Of a DNA stretch of 20,122 nucleotides, positions 6,929-14,516 are shown in pieces. Origin of the DNA: an uncultured Pseudomonadota bacterium (lineage in GTDB: Bacteria > Myxococcota_A > UBA9042 > CAIXZC01); contig CALFHQ010000390.1 in the NCBI GenBank assembly GCA_937876385.1, positions 1-20,122 on the forward strand, given 5' to 3'. Made by a program: the position numbers and the translations under genes. The notes below the pieces were generated by a model. The model had not been told where the DNA came from and ran no database searches. It saw nothing but the letters and a program-made list of their open reading frames with translations. Numbering within the stretch: the first letter of the stretch is position 1; each line of letters opens with the position of its first letter.

Positions 6929-7597
6929 ATGGATACTATCCGAGAAGTTGTGCTGGTTCTGGTGCCGATGATCCTCAGTCTGACGGTTCACGAGTTTTTT
7001 CATGCTCAATCCGCCTTGTGGCTGGGAGACGATACCGCTGCCTCCCAGGGACGATTGACGTTGAATCCAGTGTCGCACATTGATCCAATTGGGACCTTGC
7101 TCCTCCCCATTATGGCGGTTGTGTCCGGGTCGTCGTTCTTCTTCGGTTGGGCTCGTCCGGTGCCGGTGAATCCCCTTCAGTTCAATAGACAGTTGGGGGG
7201 AAAGCGGGTGACCATGAAAACCGGTATGGCCCTGACCGCGGCAGCCGGTCCCCTGTCCAACCTGGTGTTGGGGTTCTTGTCGGCTGTCTTCATCAAGATT
7301 CTGGCGGTGAGCGGGTTCTCTTCTCCGGCCATACTGCAACTTCTGCACAATCTGCTCGTCATCAATTACATCCTAGCCATCTTCAATCTGCTCCCGCTGC
7401 CTCCATTGGATGGATCACGAGTCATCGGGATGGTGCTTCCCAAAGAGGCGGACCGTTTCGTCGAGAAGCTGGAGCACAATCCGTTCTTGTCCATGATGAT
7501 TCTAATCGCCCTTCTGGGAACCGGAGTGCTGGGGGCGATAGTCGGACCCGTCATCGGAGGGATGTTGCAAGCTACGTCGTGGGTCCTGGGGATCTAG
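6929..7597 (+). CDS. Site-2 protease family (M50) zinc metalloprotease, short form
   Basis: 222 aa from ATG 6929; a TTG one codon earlier is less likely, and the SD is mediocre (GTGGGG, 6919-6924). Nearly the whole protein is membrane-spanning. The zinc site is H21-E22-xx-H25 ('HEFFH') in the first transmembrane helix, with the third ligand Asp161 in 'NLLPLPPLDG'. 'NPVSHIDPIGTLLLP' and 'AAAGPLSNL' are typical of the short bacterial M50 group. No PDZ domain is present. Members of this small group cleave transmembrane segments, but substrates are mostly unknown. The stop is 16 nt before the next ATG, so it is co-transcribed with the pseudouridine synthase. Family call is secure. Confidence 0.93.
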   Translation: MDTIREVVLVLVPMILSLTVHEFFHAQSALWLGDDTAASQGRLTLNPVSHIDPIGTLLLPIMAVVSGSSFFFGWARPVPVNPLQFNRQLGGKRVTMKTGMALTAAAGPLSNLVLGFLSAVFIKILAVSGFSSPAILQLLHNLLVINYILAIFNLLPLPPLDGSRVIGMVLPKEADRFVEKLEHNPFLSMMILIALLGTGVLGAIVGPVIGGMLQATSWVLGI

Positions 7598-7613
7598 TAA
7601 TGTTGGAGTCAAA

Positions 7614-8390
7614 ATGAGTGAAGAAATCAAAGGGGTCCGCCTGCAGAAATACCTGGCTTTGTGTGGTGTCGCTTCGCGACGCCAGGCGGAGACCGTAATC
7701 GCCGAAGGGCGAGTCCAGGTGGACGGTGTCGTTGTAACCCAGGCCGGGACGAAGGTGGATGCAGACAAGCAGGAGGTGCTGGTTGACGGGAAGGTTGTCC
7801 GTCCAAAGGAATCCCTGGTGCTGGCCTTCCACAAGCCAAAGAACGTCGTGTGCACGGCGCACGACCCGGAGGGACGAGAGACGGTGTACGATCTCCTTCC
7901 CGAGACTTACCGCCACCTGCGGTACGTCGGTCGGCTTGACTTCGATTCGTCCGGGTTGCTGTTGTTTACAAATGATGGGGACCTCATTTATCGGCTCACC
8001 CGGCCGGAGTTTGGGGTGCAAAAGCGCTATGTGGCGGAGTTGGAAGGCAACCCTCCGGAGACTTCTCTGGAGCGATTGCTGGAAGGCATCGAAGACGAGG
8101 GGGAGTTGCTCAAAGCGGCCTCCATGAAGGTCCTTTCACGGGGACGGGGTCGGTGCGAGGTGGAGGTCGTCTTGACCGAGGGCAAGAATCGGGAGATCCG
8201 GCGAATGTTCTCTGTTTTGGGATTCCCGGTGGTGCGCCTGGCGCGGGTGGCCTTTGCTGGGATAGAGTTGGGGGACAAGCTGCGGCGAGGGTCTTGGAGA
8301 GTACTTGATGCCGGGGAGGTCCGAAAGCTGCGGCGCCTGTCGGGGCAAACCCGAGTGGCGGCCCGCAAGCGACTGGAGACCCGCAAGTAA
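7614..8390 (+). CDS. rluB: RluB/RsuA-family rRNA pseudouridine synthase
   Basis: 258 aa; ATG 7614 with GGAG (7605-7608) 5 nt upstream. An S4 RNA-binding domain occupies residues about 8-55 ('VRLQKYLALCGVASRRQAE', 'GRVQVDG'). The RsuA/RluB/RluE/RluF catalytic domain follows, with the GRLD motif at 106-109 (catalytic Asp109) in 'GRLDFDSSGLLLFTNDG' and the family signature 'EGKNREIRRMF' near residue 183. RluB makes a single pseudouridine in helix 80 of 23S rRNA in E. coli. Length and S4 domain favour RluB, but RsuA- or RluE/F-like specificity cannot be excluded from sequence alone. In many related bacteria this gene follows scpA-scpB; here the site-2 protease directly precedes it. Confidence 0.88.
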   Translation: MSEEIKGVRLQKYLALCGVASRRQAETVIAEGRVQVDGVVVTQAGTKVDADKQEVLVDGKVVRPKESLVLAFHKPKNVVCTAHDPEGRETVYDLLPETYRHLRYVGRLDFDSSGLLLFTNDGDLIYRLTRPEFGVQKRYVAELEGNPPETSLERLLEGIEDEGELLKAASMKVLSRGRGRCEVEVVLTEGKNREIRRMFSVLGFPVVRLARVAFAGIELGDKLRRGSWRVLDAGEVRKLRRLSGQTRVAARKRLETRK

Positions 8391-8403
8391 GGAACGCTAC
8401 TTG
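8384..8403. terminator. Inverted repeat spanning the stops of two convergent genes
   Basis: CAAGTA (8384-8389) and TACTTG (8398-8403) form a 6-bp stem with an 8-nt loop. The stops of rluB (8388-8390) and of the minus-strand ferredoxin (8399-8397) lie in this hairpin, with only 6 nt between the genes. No T-run follows on either strand, so termination activity is uncertain. Confidence 0.3.
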
Positions 8404-8807
8404 TATTCGAGGGCGTTGGCCGGGCAGAACTTCACGCAGGCGGGGTCGCCGCCGCATACATCGCATTTGGAAGGGAATTCGTCGGCTTGAGGACGCATGT
8501 TGCCAAAGGGGCAGGCGGCCACGCACGAGTGGCAGCGGATACACCGCTCTTCCAGCAGATAAATGGCGCCCGTGTCCGGATTTCGCCAGAGGGCGTTGGC
8601 GGGGCAAGCGCTGACGCAGGCGGCATCTTCGCACTGCATGCAGACGACGATCTGATTGTGTCCGACGCGTCCCTCTTTGTCACCAAAGGCCTTGATTCGA
8701 GCAACCCCGGCTTTCCCGTCGATGGGATGGGCGAAGGAACAGGCGATTTCGCAATTCCGGCAGGCGGTGCATCGCTGGGGGTAGACGTGCAGTAGTTTCT
8801 TTTCCAT
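8397..8807 (-). CDS. Small ferredoxin-type protein with four [4Fe-4S] motifs (HycB/HydN/CooF-like)
   Basis: 136 aa from ATG 8807, with SD AAGGAG 7 nt upstream. Four Cys motifs are visible in order: 'CTACRNCEIAC', 'CMQCEDAACVSAC', 'CIRCHSCVAAC' and 'CDVCGGDPACVKFC'. This is the pattern of electron-transfer subunits of the HycB/HydN/CooF/PsrB-like family, in a compact form without a membrane anchor or twin-arginine signal, so it is cytoplasmic. Such proteins usually serve a molybdopterin enzyme or hydrogenase, but none is encoded here. It is the last gene of the 2-oxoacid oxidoreductase/diaphorase operon, 11 nt after the NuoG-like gene. It is probably an electron relay to or from that module, though the partner is unknown. 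Confidence 0.9.
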   Translation of the reverse strand: MEKKLLHVYPQRCTACRNCEIACSFAHPIDGKAGVARIKAFGDKEGRVGHNQIVVCMQCEDAACVSACPANALWRNPDTGAIYLLEERCIRCHSCVAACPFGNMRPQADEFPSKCDVCGGDPACVKFCPANALEYK

Positions 8808-8818
8808 CTTGAATCTCC

Positions 8819-9574
8819 TTACCAAGCGATGTTCTCGTACGTCCGGGCGGTCTGAGCCGCCTTGCACTTGACGCAAACGAAGTACTCCTCCACCTTCATG
8901 CCGGTACGCTCACTGAGCCACTCGGCCTGCTCCTTTGGGAGGGTCGGTGCGCCGCACTGGGTGCACGGGACCAGATCGAAGGTTCGCCCCCAGATGGTCC
9001 GCTCGAGTCCCACTTGTTTGAACTCGATGGCATCGGTGGGACAAGATTTGGCGCAGGCCAGGCAACCGATACAAACGTCGGACACTTCGGCAAAGGGAGT
9101 GTTGACTTCCTTCTCCACTCCTCGATTGATTCGAGAGATGGCGCCGGTGACGAGGTTCTGGCACACCCGGGTGCAGATGTCGCACAGGATGCACTTTTCG
9201 GACAGCTCACCCACTGTGAGGGTCGGATGGTCGAGGCCGTACTCGCGGGCCATTTCGGCGATCAGTTGAGAGCCTGGAGTGCGGGCAATGAGCAGCTCGA
9301 GGATCTCCTTTCTGGTCTGCATCACCTTGTCTGTTCGAGTTCGAACGATGAGGTCCTCTTCTGCGGGAAAATTGCACGCAGTGACCAGCTTTGACCAGCC
9401 CTCCCAATCGGGGCGAGTGACCTCCACCATGCACATTCGGCAGGCCCCAGAAGGCTCAACCGCCTCATGGTGACAGAGCGTTGGGATCTCCACCCCTTCC
9501 CGGCGAGCAATGGCCAGCAGGTGCTCCCCTTTTCTCGCCTGGACTCTCTTGCCGTCTATGGTCAGTTCAATCAT
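8819..9574 (-). CDS. NuoG/HoxU/HydA N-terminal-like iron-sulfur subunit ([2Fe-2S] + 2x[4Fe-4S])
   Basis: 251 aa; ATG 9574 overlaps the upstream stop as ATGA, with GGGGAG about 8 nt upstream. A plant-type [2Fe-2S] ferredoxin domain covers residues 1-75 (ligands Cys34, 45, 48, 67). Two ferredoxin-type [4Fe-4S] motifs follow: Cys128/131/134/138 and Cys168/171/174/178. The His-Cys3 [4Fe-4S] motif normally found between these domains in NuoG, HoxU and HydA is missing; that region reads 'ILELLIARTPGSQLIAEMAR'. The C-terminal 55 residues carry two CxxC pairs (Cys204/207 and Cys234/237), suggesting a zinc or iron-sulfur ribbon. There is no hydrogenase or molybdopterin domain. It probably bridges the HydB-like flavoprotein to another redox partner. 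The domain call is secure; the enzyme it serves is inferred. Confidence 0.88.
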   Translation of the reverse strand: MIELTIDGKRVQARKGEHLLAIARREGVEIPTLCHHEAVEPSGACRMCMVEVTRPDWEGWSKLVTACNFPAEEDLIVRTRTDKVMQTRKEILELLIARTPGSQLIAEMAREYGLDHPTLTVGELSEKCILCDICTRVCQNLVTGAISRINRGVEKEVNTPFAEVSDVCIGCLACAKSCPTDAIEFKQVGLERTIWGRTFDLVPCTQCGAPTLPKEQAEWLSERTGMKVEEYFVCVKCKAAQTARTYENIAW

Positions 9575-11427
9575 CCGTTGCTCCCCAAAATGTCGATTGC
9601 GTTGAAGTTGCAGACGTCGAAGCAGGAGCCGCACTGGATGCACTTCGCCTGATCGATGACGTGCTTTTCCTTTCGGCTTCCGCTGATGCAATGTGTCGGG
9701 CACACCTTAGCGCACAAGGTGCAGCCGGTGCATTGGTCATTGATTTTGTATGTGCACAATGCCGGGCAGACACCTGCCTTGCAGAAGTGCTCGTTGATGT
9801 GCTCTTCGTATTCCTTCCGGAAGTACCGCAGAGTGGAACGAACGGGGTTGGCTGCGGACTTCCCGAGGGCACAGAGGCTTCCATTCTCCAGGACATCGCA
9901 CAGACGTTCGATGGTGTCCAGGTCGGACATCTTCCCCTTGCCTTGGGTGATCCTTTCCAGCACGTCGAGGAGGTGCCTTAGCCCTTCTCGACAGGGGACG
10001 CACTTGCCGCACGACTCTTCCACCAGGAAGTGGACGAAGTATCGAGCGACATCCACGATGCAGTTGCGGTCGTCCATGACAATGAGCCCCCCGGAGCCCA
10101 TCATGGAGCCGTTGTCGGCTAGAGAGTCGAAATCAACGGGGAGGTCCAGCATCTTCTCGGGCAGGCAGCCACCCGACGGTCCCCCGGTTTGGACGGCTTT
10201 GAACTGGCGATTTTTCCCCGGAATGCCTCCGGCTATGTCGAAGATGAGTTCCCTCAAAGTGGTTCCCATGGGCACTTCGATGAGGCCGCTGTGGAGCACT
10301 TTCCCAACCACAGAAAAGGCTTTGGTGCCCTTGCTTTTGTCGGTGCCGGTGTTGGCGAACCACTGGGAGCCCTTTTCGACGATAAGGGGGACGTTGACGT
10401 AGGTTTCCACGTTGTTGAGGACCGTGGGCTTGTCGTTGAGTCCCTTGTCGGTCGCGTGGACGTATTTTGCTCGGGGTTCCCCGACCTTTCCTTCGATGGA
10501 GCGCATCAAGGCGGAAGATTCTCCGCAGACGAACGCTCCGCCGCCACGGGCGATGCGAACGTCGAAGGAGAACTCAGTGCCCAGGATGTTGTCACCGAGG
10601 AGTCCCATGGCGTGGGCGTCTTTGATGGCCTGTCGCAGGTGTTCTACCGCCAGCGGGTATTCCTGGCGCACATAAATGTAACCTTGGTTGCTGCCTACAG
10701 CGAAAGCAGCGAGGATCATCCCTTCGAGGACACCGTGGGGGTCTCCCTCCATGATGGTCCGGTCCATGAAGGCTCCGGGATCTCCCTCATCGCCGTTGCA
10801 GATGATGTACTTCGGGAAGCCTGGTGCTTTGGCAGCGCTTCTCCATTTGCGGCCGGCGTCGAAACCACCGCCGCCGCGCCCTCTGAGTTTTGCCTCAGCG
10901 ACCTCATTGAGGACCCCTTCGGGAGTCATCGAGGTGAGGGCCCGATTCAGCGCAACATAGCTTCCTCGGGCGATGGAGTCGTTGATATTGGCTGGGTCCA
11001 CCCGGCCGACGTTTCGAAGGGCCCAGCGAGTTTGTCCAGCGTAAAACGGGATGGCATGGTAGGAGGCCACCCTCTGTCGGGTGGTTGGGTCTCTGTAGAG
11101 GAGCTTCTCCTCCGCGTTTCCCTTTGTGTAGCTGGCGACGATGGCGTCGGCATCTTCCACTTTCACTTGCTGGTAGAAAGTGCCTTCAGGTTCCACAGTG
11201 ACGATGGGACCCATTTCGCACCAGCCGTGACATCCGGTCTGCGTAAGCTCGACGGCGTTTTCGTCGAGGCCTGCATCTTTCAACTTTGTCTGGATGGCGC
11301 TAGCGACATCCAGCCCTCCTTTGGCTCGACAACTGGTGCCGCAGCACACGGTGATTGCCTTTCGACCCTCCAGCCGTGCGGCCTGTTCCTTCTGGAATTT
11401 GTGGAATGTATCCAGCGTGAGTTTCAT
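9571..11427 (-). CDS. HydB/NuoF-type FMN iron-sulfur flavoprotein with C-terminal ferredoxin domain
   Basis: 618 aa; ATG 11427 with SD GGGGAG 4 nt upstream, 1 nt after the preceding stop. Domains in order: a thioredoxin-like [2Fe-2S] domain (Cys28/33/66/70); NuoF FMN/NADH domain (about 180-400) with 'LRGRGGGGFDAGRKW', 'NGDEGDPGAFMDR' and 'GGGAFVCGESSAL'; the [4Fe-4S] domain (Cys473/476/479/519); a short HxxxC...CxxxC link (Cys549, 554, 558); and a 2x[4Fe-4S] ferredoxin tail (Cys566/569/572/576 and 596/599/602/606). Complex I NuoF lacks both the N-terminal and C-terminal extensions. This full layout is that of HydB in electron-bifurcating hydrogenases and related bifurcating (Bfu-type) enzymes. 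It should bind FMN and NAD(H). Whether it truly bifurcates cannot be read from sequence. It is co-transcribed with 2-oxoacid:ferredoxin oxidoreductase genes. Confidence 0.92.
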   Translation of the reverse strand: MKLTLDTFHKFQKEQAARLEGRKAITVCCGTSCRAKGGLDVASAIQTKLKDAGLDENAVELTQTGCHGWCEMGPIVTVEPEGTFYQQVKVEDADAIVASYTKGNAEEKLLYRDPTTRQRVASYHAIPFYAGQTRWALRNVGRVDPANINDSIARGSYVALNRALTSMTPEGVLNEVAEAKLRGRGGGGFDAGRKWRSAAKAPGFPKYIICNGDEGDPGAFMDRTIMEGDPHGVLEGMILAAFAVGSNQGYIYVRQEYPLAVEHLRQAIKDAHAMGLLGDNILGTEFSFDVRIARGGGAFVCGESSALMRSIEGKVGEPRAKYVHATDKGLNDKPTVLNNVETYVNVPLIVEKGSQWFANTGTDKSKGTKAFSVVGKVLHSGLIEVPMGTTLRELIFDIAGGIPGKNRQFKAVQTGGPSGGCLPEKMLDLPVDFDSLADNGSMMGSGGLIVMDDRNCIVDVARYFVHFLVEESCGKCVPCREGLRHLLDVLERITQGKGKMSDLDTIERLCDVLENGSLCALGKSAANPVRSTLRYFRKEYEEHINEHFCKAGVCPALCTYKINDQCTGCTLCAKVCPTHCISGSRKEKHVIDQAKCIQCGSCFDVCNFNAIDILGSNG

Positions 11428-11428
11428 G

Positions 11429-11884
11429 TTACTCCCCTGTCCTAAGCAACTTGTCGAGGTCCACGGGCTTGAACTTTCCGTAGTATTGCTCGTTCTGGAT
11501 GACGAGCGGCGCCATGGCGCAGGCGCCGACGCAGTTGACAACCTCGAGGGTGAACTTGCCGTCCTTAGTGGTTTGGCCCGCCTTGATACCGAGCTTTCGT
11601 TCAGCTTCCCCTTTGATAAGGTTGGCTCCCTTCACGTGGCATGCGGTGCCCATGCAGATCTTGATCACCGTCTCCCCTTTGGGTTCAAAGGAGAAGGCGG
11701 AATAGAAGGTGGCCACGGCGGTGACCCGGGAGAGGGGAACCCCTGTGTACTCGGCCACGGTCTTCATGGTCTCTCGAGGCAGGTGGCGGTGCGCCGCCTG
11801 AATGTCATGAAGGATCTCGATCAAGGACGCTTCCTCTTCGGGGTAACGAGTCAGAATGTCGTCCAGATTGATATTGGTTGCCAT
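11429..11884 (-). CDS. NuoE/HydC-type [2Fe-2S] diaphorase subunit
   Basis: 151 aa from ATG 11884, chosen because GGAGAG lies 4 nt upstream. ATG 11896, which overlaps the upstream gene stop as TGATG, would add MESK and is the alternative. Residues about 12-70 are the helical NuoE N-domain ('LIEILHDIQAAHRHLP', 'VPLSRVTAVATFYSAFSF'). The thioredoxin-fold [2Fe-2S] domain follows with 'CMGTACHVKGA' (CxxxxC) and 'CVGACAMAP' (CxxxC). Known partners are NuoF in complex I, HoxE-type diaphorases and HydB in bifurcating hydrogenases. The next gene is HydB-like, so this is best read as HydC. It is 1 nt from that gene and follows the 2-oxoacid oxidoreductase gamma gene directly. Confidence 0.92.
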   Translation of the reverse strand: MATNINLDDILTRYPEEEASLIEILHDIQAAHRHLPRETMKTVAEYTGVPLSRVTAVATFYSAFSFEPKGETVIKICMGTACHVKGANLIKGEAERKLGIKAGQTTKDGKFTLEVVNCVGACAMAPLVIQNEQYYGKFKPVDLDKLLRTGE

Positions 11885-11895
11885 TTTGCTCTCCA

Positions 11896-12438
11896 TCACA
11901 TCTGCTTCCCGGCCAATTCAAAACCGGCATCGAGGGCACGCATGTTGAGCTCCTCGAACTGGGGTTTGCGGGCGAATTTCTCTCGAACAGTGGCTTTGAG
12001 AACATCAAAGGACACGGCCTTTGTGGCAGCGACGTAGGCTCCCAAAATGACCATGTTGGCAGCTTTGCCGTTGCCTAAGTCCATGGCAACCTGGTTGGCC
12101 CCGATGTTGATCTGGGTTACGTCGTCCCGCTGACACTTGATGTTGATGAGGGACGTGTTGATGATGATGATTCCGCCAGCCTTCACGGCGGGTCCGAAGC
12201 GTTCCAGGGAGGGGTTGTTCATGACAATCGCCGCACCCGGGTGTGGGATAATGGGGGAAGCGATGGGTTGGTCCGACACAACCACGCTGCAGTTGGCCGT
12301 GCCCCCTCTCATCTCTGGACCGTAGGACGGAAGCCAGACGACGTTGAATCCTTCCGCCATGGCGCTATAGGCCAGGATTTGACCGGCGCTGAGAACTCCT
12401 TGACCACCAAATCCAGCGATGACGACTTCGTTTTGCAT
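11896..12438 (-). CDS. korC: 2-oxoacid:ferredoxin oxidoreductase, gamma subunit
   Basis: 180 aa; ATG 12438 with a strong GAGGAGG SD, 1 nt after the beta-subunit stop. The N-terminus has the family signature 'VVIAGFGGQGVLSAGQ', followed by 'WLPSYGPEMRGGTANCSVV', both typical of the gamma domain of the pyruvate/2-ketoisovalerate/2-oxoglutarate:ferredoxin oxidoreductase family. Length is usual. With alpha, beta and delta genes adjacent it completes a four-subunit enzyme that oxidatively decarboxylates a 2-oxoacid to an acyl-CoA and reduces ferredoxin, or runs in reverse. The substrate (2-oxoglutarate or branched-chain 2-oxoacid) is not decided by this subunit. Confidence 0.93.
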   Translation of the reverse strand: MQNEVVIAGFGGQGVLSAGQILAYSAMAEGFNVVWLPSYGPEMRGGTANCSVVVSDQPIASPIIPHPGAAIVMNNPSLERFGPAVKAGGIIIINTSLINIKCQRDDVTQINIGANQVAMDLGNGKAANMVILGAYVAATKAVSFDVLKATVREKFARKPQFEELNMRALDAGFELAGKQM

Positions 12439-12439
12439 G

Positions 12440-13189
12440 TTACTCCTCCTCGTCGGGGGTCTTGAATTCTCCCAGCGGGTAGTAGGGCAGCATGGTGTCT
12501 TCCAGCCACTTGGTGGATTGCGACGGGGTCATTGCCCAGTTGGTGGGACAGGTGGAGAGGAATTCAACCAGGGAGTAACACCGCCCTTCGACCTGATACT
12601 GAAAGGCCTTCTTCAGTGCTCGCTTGGCTTCGATGACATAACTGGGCTTGTGCACGGCGACTCGGGCGATGTAGGAGGGGGTCTTCAGGGTGGCGAGCAT
12701 CTCAGAGACTCGCAGCGGATGCCCCATGGTTTGGACATCTCGACCCATCGGGCAGGTGGTGGTCACCTGTCCCGGCATGGTCGTTGGGGCCATCTGTCCC
12801 CCGGTCATTCCGTAGATGGCGTTGTTCACGAAAACCGTCGTGATGCGCTCTCCTCGGTTGGCCGCGTGGATGAGCTCGTTGGTTCCGATGGACGCCAGGT
12901 CTCCGTCACCCTGGTAGGTGAAGACGATGGTGTCCGGGCGGGTGCGCTTGATCCCCGTGGCCATGGCCGGTGCTCGACCGTGGGCGGACTCCTGGAAGTC
13001 GATATTGAAGTAGTTGTAGCACAAAACAGAGCACCCCACCGGTGCGATTCCGATGGCCCGCTCCCGAAGCCCCAGTTCGTCCAGAACCTCGCCCACCAGC
13101 CGATGCACGATTCCGTGGGTACACCCGGGGCAGTAGTGGGTGATGTTGGTGGACATCGACTCCGGCCGTTTGAATACGGTAGTCGCCAT
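12440..13189 (-). CDS. korB: 2-oxoacid:ferredoxin oxidoreductase, beta (TPP-binding) subunit
   Basis: 249 aa; ATG 13189 with GGAG about 8 nt upstream, 1 nt after the alpha stop. The thiamine pyrophosphate/Mg motif is visible: G94-D-G-D97 in 'YQGDGDLASIGTNE', ending at Asn122-Asn123. Likely [4Fe-4S] ligands are Cys20 and Cys23 ('YCPGCTHG'), Cys53 ('VGCSV') and Cys214 ('STCPTNW'), matching the spacing of this family. The subunit carries the active site. The length is slightly shorter than the roughly 280-aa KorB of many bacteria and fits the VorC/KorB type found with VorB-like alpha subunits. Confidence 0.93.
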   Translation of the reverse strand: MATTVFKRPESMSTNITHYCPGCTHGIVHRLVGEVLDELGLRERAIGIAPVGCSVLCYNYFNIDFQESAHGRAPAMATGIKRTRPDTIVFTYQGDGDLASIGTNELIHAANRGERITTVFVNNAIYGMTGGQMAPTTMPGQVTTTCPMGRDVQTMGHPLRVSEMLATLKTPSYIARVAVHKPSYVIEAKRALKKAFQYQVEGRCYSLVEFLSTCPTNWAMTPSQSTKWLEDTMLPYYPLGEFKTPDEEE

Positions 13190-13190
13190 A

Positions 13191-14264
13191 TCAGGACTCC
13201 TTCATCAGGTTGAGAATGCCGTCTTTGACTTCGTCTGGCGTGGGCACGATTCCGCCGGCCCGACCGAAGAAACCAACCGGGGTCTTGCCTTGGACTGCCC
13301 GCTCTACATCTTCCACCATTTGACCCATGGACAGCTCTACGCTCACCACGAGTTTGGTCTTGTCCGCCAGATCTCGAATTCGTTGCAGGGGGAAGGGCCA
13401 CAGGCTGATGGGACGGAGCATCCCCACCTTCACCCCCTCGGCCTTGAGGCTTTCCATGGCCGTCTTGCAGACTCGGGCCATGGTGCCGAAAGAAACGAGC
13501 AACACGTCGAGGTCTCCGTCTGTGTCGATCTCTTCAAAGGCGATCTCGTTGGCTTCAATTTCCTTGTACTTGGTCTGGAGCTTCACGTTGTGGTCTTGCC
13601 CTTCGTGGGGATTGAGGAAGAGGGTCTTGACGAGGTTTCGTTCTCGCCCTTTGGCCCCAGTTGTTGCCCACTTCTCATGCCCCTTGACGTATGGTGAAGG
13701 GGGTTCGTCGAAGGTAGGCAGTTCCACCGGCTCCATCATCTGACCGATCATTCCATCGGCAACAAGCATGACGGGGTTGCTGTACTTCTCCGCCATGTCG
13801 AAGGACTTGACGATGAGGTCCACGGCTTCCTGCACGGACGACGGGGCCAGCACGATGAAGTGGTAATCGCCGTGTCCTGCACCCTTTGTGGCCTGGAAAT
13901 AGTCGGCCTGGGCAGGGAGAATACCCCCCAATCCAGGGCCGTTTCTCATGACGTTAATGAGCACAATGGGAAGCTCCGCCGTGGCGATGTACGACATCCC
14001 CTCGGCCATGAGGCTGATGCCCGGGGAGGAGGAGGAGGTGAAGACCTTCACTCCGGCGCCACCTGCACCAAAGAGCATGTACGATACGGCGACTTCGCTT
14101 TCTCCCTGAAGGAACGTTCCTCCGACCTCCGGCATGCGCCTGGCGAGGTATTCAGCGACTTCGGTCTGGGGAGTGATGGGGTAGCAGAAGTACGCTCGGC
14201 ACCCCGCCAGGATCGCCGCTTCCCCGATGGCTTCGTTGCCTTTCATCAGGACTTTCTTACCCAT
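13191..14264 (-). CDS. korA: 2-oxoacid:ferredoxin oxidoreductase, alpha subunit (VorB/KorA type)
   Basis: 357 aa; ATG 14264 with GAGGAG upstream, 9 nt after the ferredoxin gene stop. Signature segments are 'MKGNEAIGEAAILAGC', 'YPITPQTEVAEYL', 'TSSSSPGISLMAEG' and 'GHGDYHFIVLAPSSVQE', followed by the C-terminal domain with 'VSFGTMARVCKTAM' and 'VVSVELSMGQM'. The opening and the SSSSPGISLM block match proteins usually annotated VorB (3-methyl-2-oxobutanoate dehydrogenase), but such genes are also annotated korA, and substrate cannot be read from sequence. It forms the core of the enzyme with the beta subunit. Confidence 0.93.
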   Translation of the reverse strand: MGKKVLMKGNEAIGEAAILAGCRAYFCYPITPQTEVAEYLARRMPEVGGTFLQGESEVAVSYMLFGAGGAGVKVFTSSSSPGISLMAEGMSYIATAELPIVLINVMRNGPGLGGILPAQADYFQATKGAGHGDYHFIVLAPSSVQEAVDLIVKSFDMAEKYSNPVMLVADGMIGQMMEPVELPTFDEPPSPYVKGHEKWATTGAKGRERNLVKTLFLNPHEGQDHNVKLQTKYKEIEANEIAFEEIDTDGDLDVLLVSFGTMARVCKTAMESLKAEGVKVGMLRPISLWPFPLQRIRDLADKTKLVVSVELSMGQMVEDVERAVQGKTPVGFFGRAGGIVPTPDEVKDGILNLMKES

Positions 14265-14273
14265 GGATTCTCC

Positions 14274-14507
14274 TCAATAGTCGAAGTAGTGGTACAGCGT
14301 GCCGTGGACTGCCACTTCGATGGCAACATCGGGACAGGTGATGGCGCAGACTCGGCAACCGATGCAATGGTGAGCGCGCACCGGCCGGGCGTAGAAATAG
14401 CCTTTTACGTTGATGTCTAAGGACATCTCCAGGACCTGCTGTGGGCAGGCCTCGACGCACAGGCTGCAGCCTTTGCATCGGTCCTTCTCTATGGTTACCC
14501 TGGGCAT
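14274..14507 (-). CDS. korD: 2-oxoacid:ferredoxin oxidoreductase, delta (ferredoxin) subunit
   Basis: 77 aa; ATG 14507 with AGGAGG upstream, 9 nt after the NTPase stop. Two [4Fe-4S] motifs are present: 'CKGCSLCVEACP' at about residue 11 and 'CIGCRVCAITCP' at about 48. The short bacterial-ferredoxin fold with a C-terminal hydrophobic/aromatic end is the usual delta subunit heading alpha-beta-gamma genes. It carries electrons out of the TPP/[4Fe-4S] core. Confidence 0.92.
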   Translation of the reverse strand: MPRVTIEKDRCKGCSLCVEACPQQVLEMSLDINVKGYFYARPVRAHHCIGCRVCAITCPDVAIEVAVHGTLYHYFDY

Positions 14508-14516
14508 GATTCCTCC

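Noticed and set aside
10189..11445. Plus-strand open frame (418 codons) opposite the HydB-like gene
   Set aside because: The minus strand encodes an unmistakable NuoF/HydB protein here. The plus frame has no SD or recognisable domain and is a shadow of GC-rich codon use.
8397..11884. [FeFe] or [NiFe] hydrogenase, or a partial complex I
   Set aside because: No H-cluster domain, no NiFe large subunit and no NuoB/C/D/H-type or membrane subunit is present. Only the NADH/FeS module is encoded.
14274..14507. Independent housekeeping ferredoxin
   Set aside because: Its position between the NTPase and alpha subunit, 9 nt from each, fits the delta subunit of the ketoacid oxidoreductase better than a free ferredoxin.
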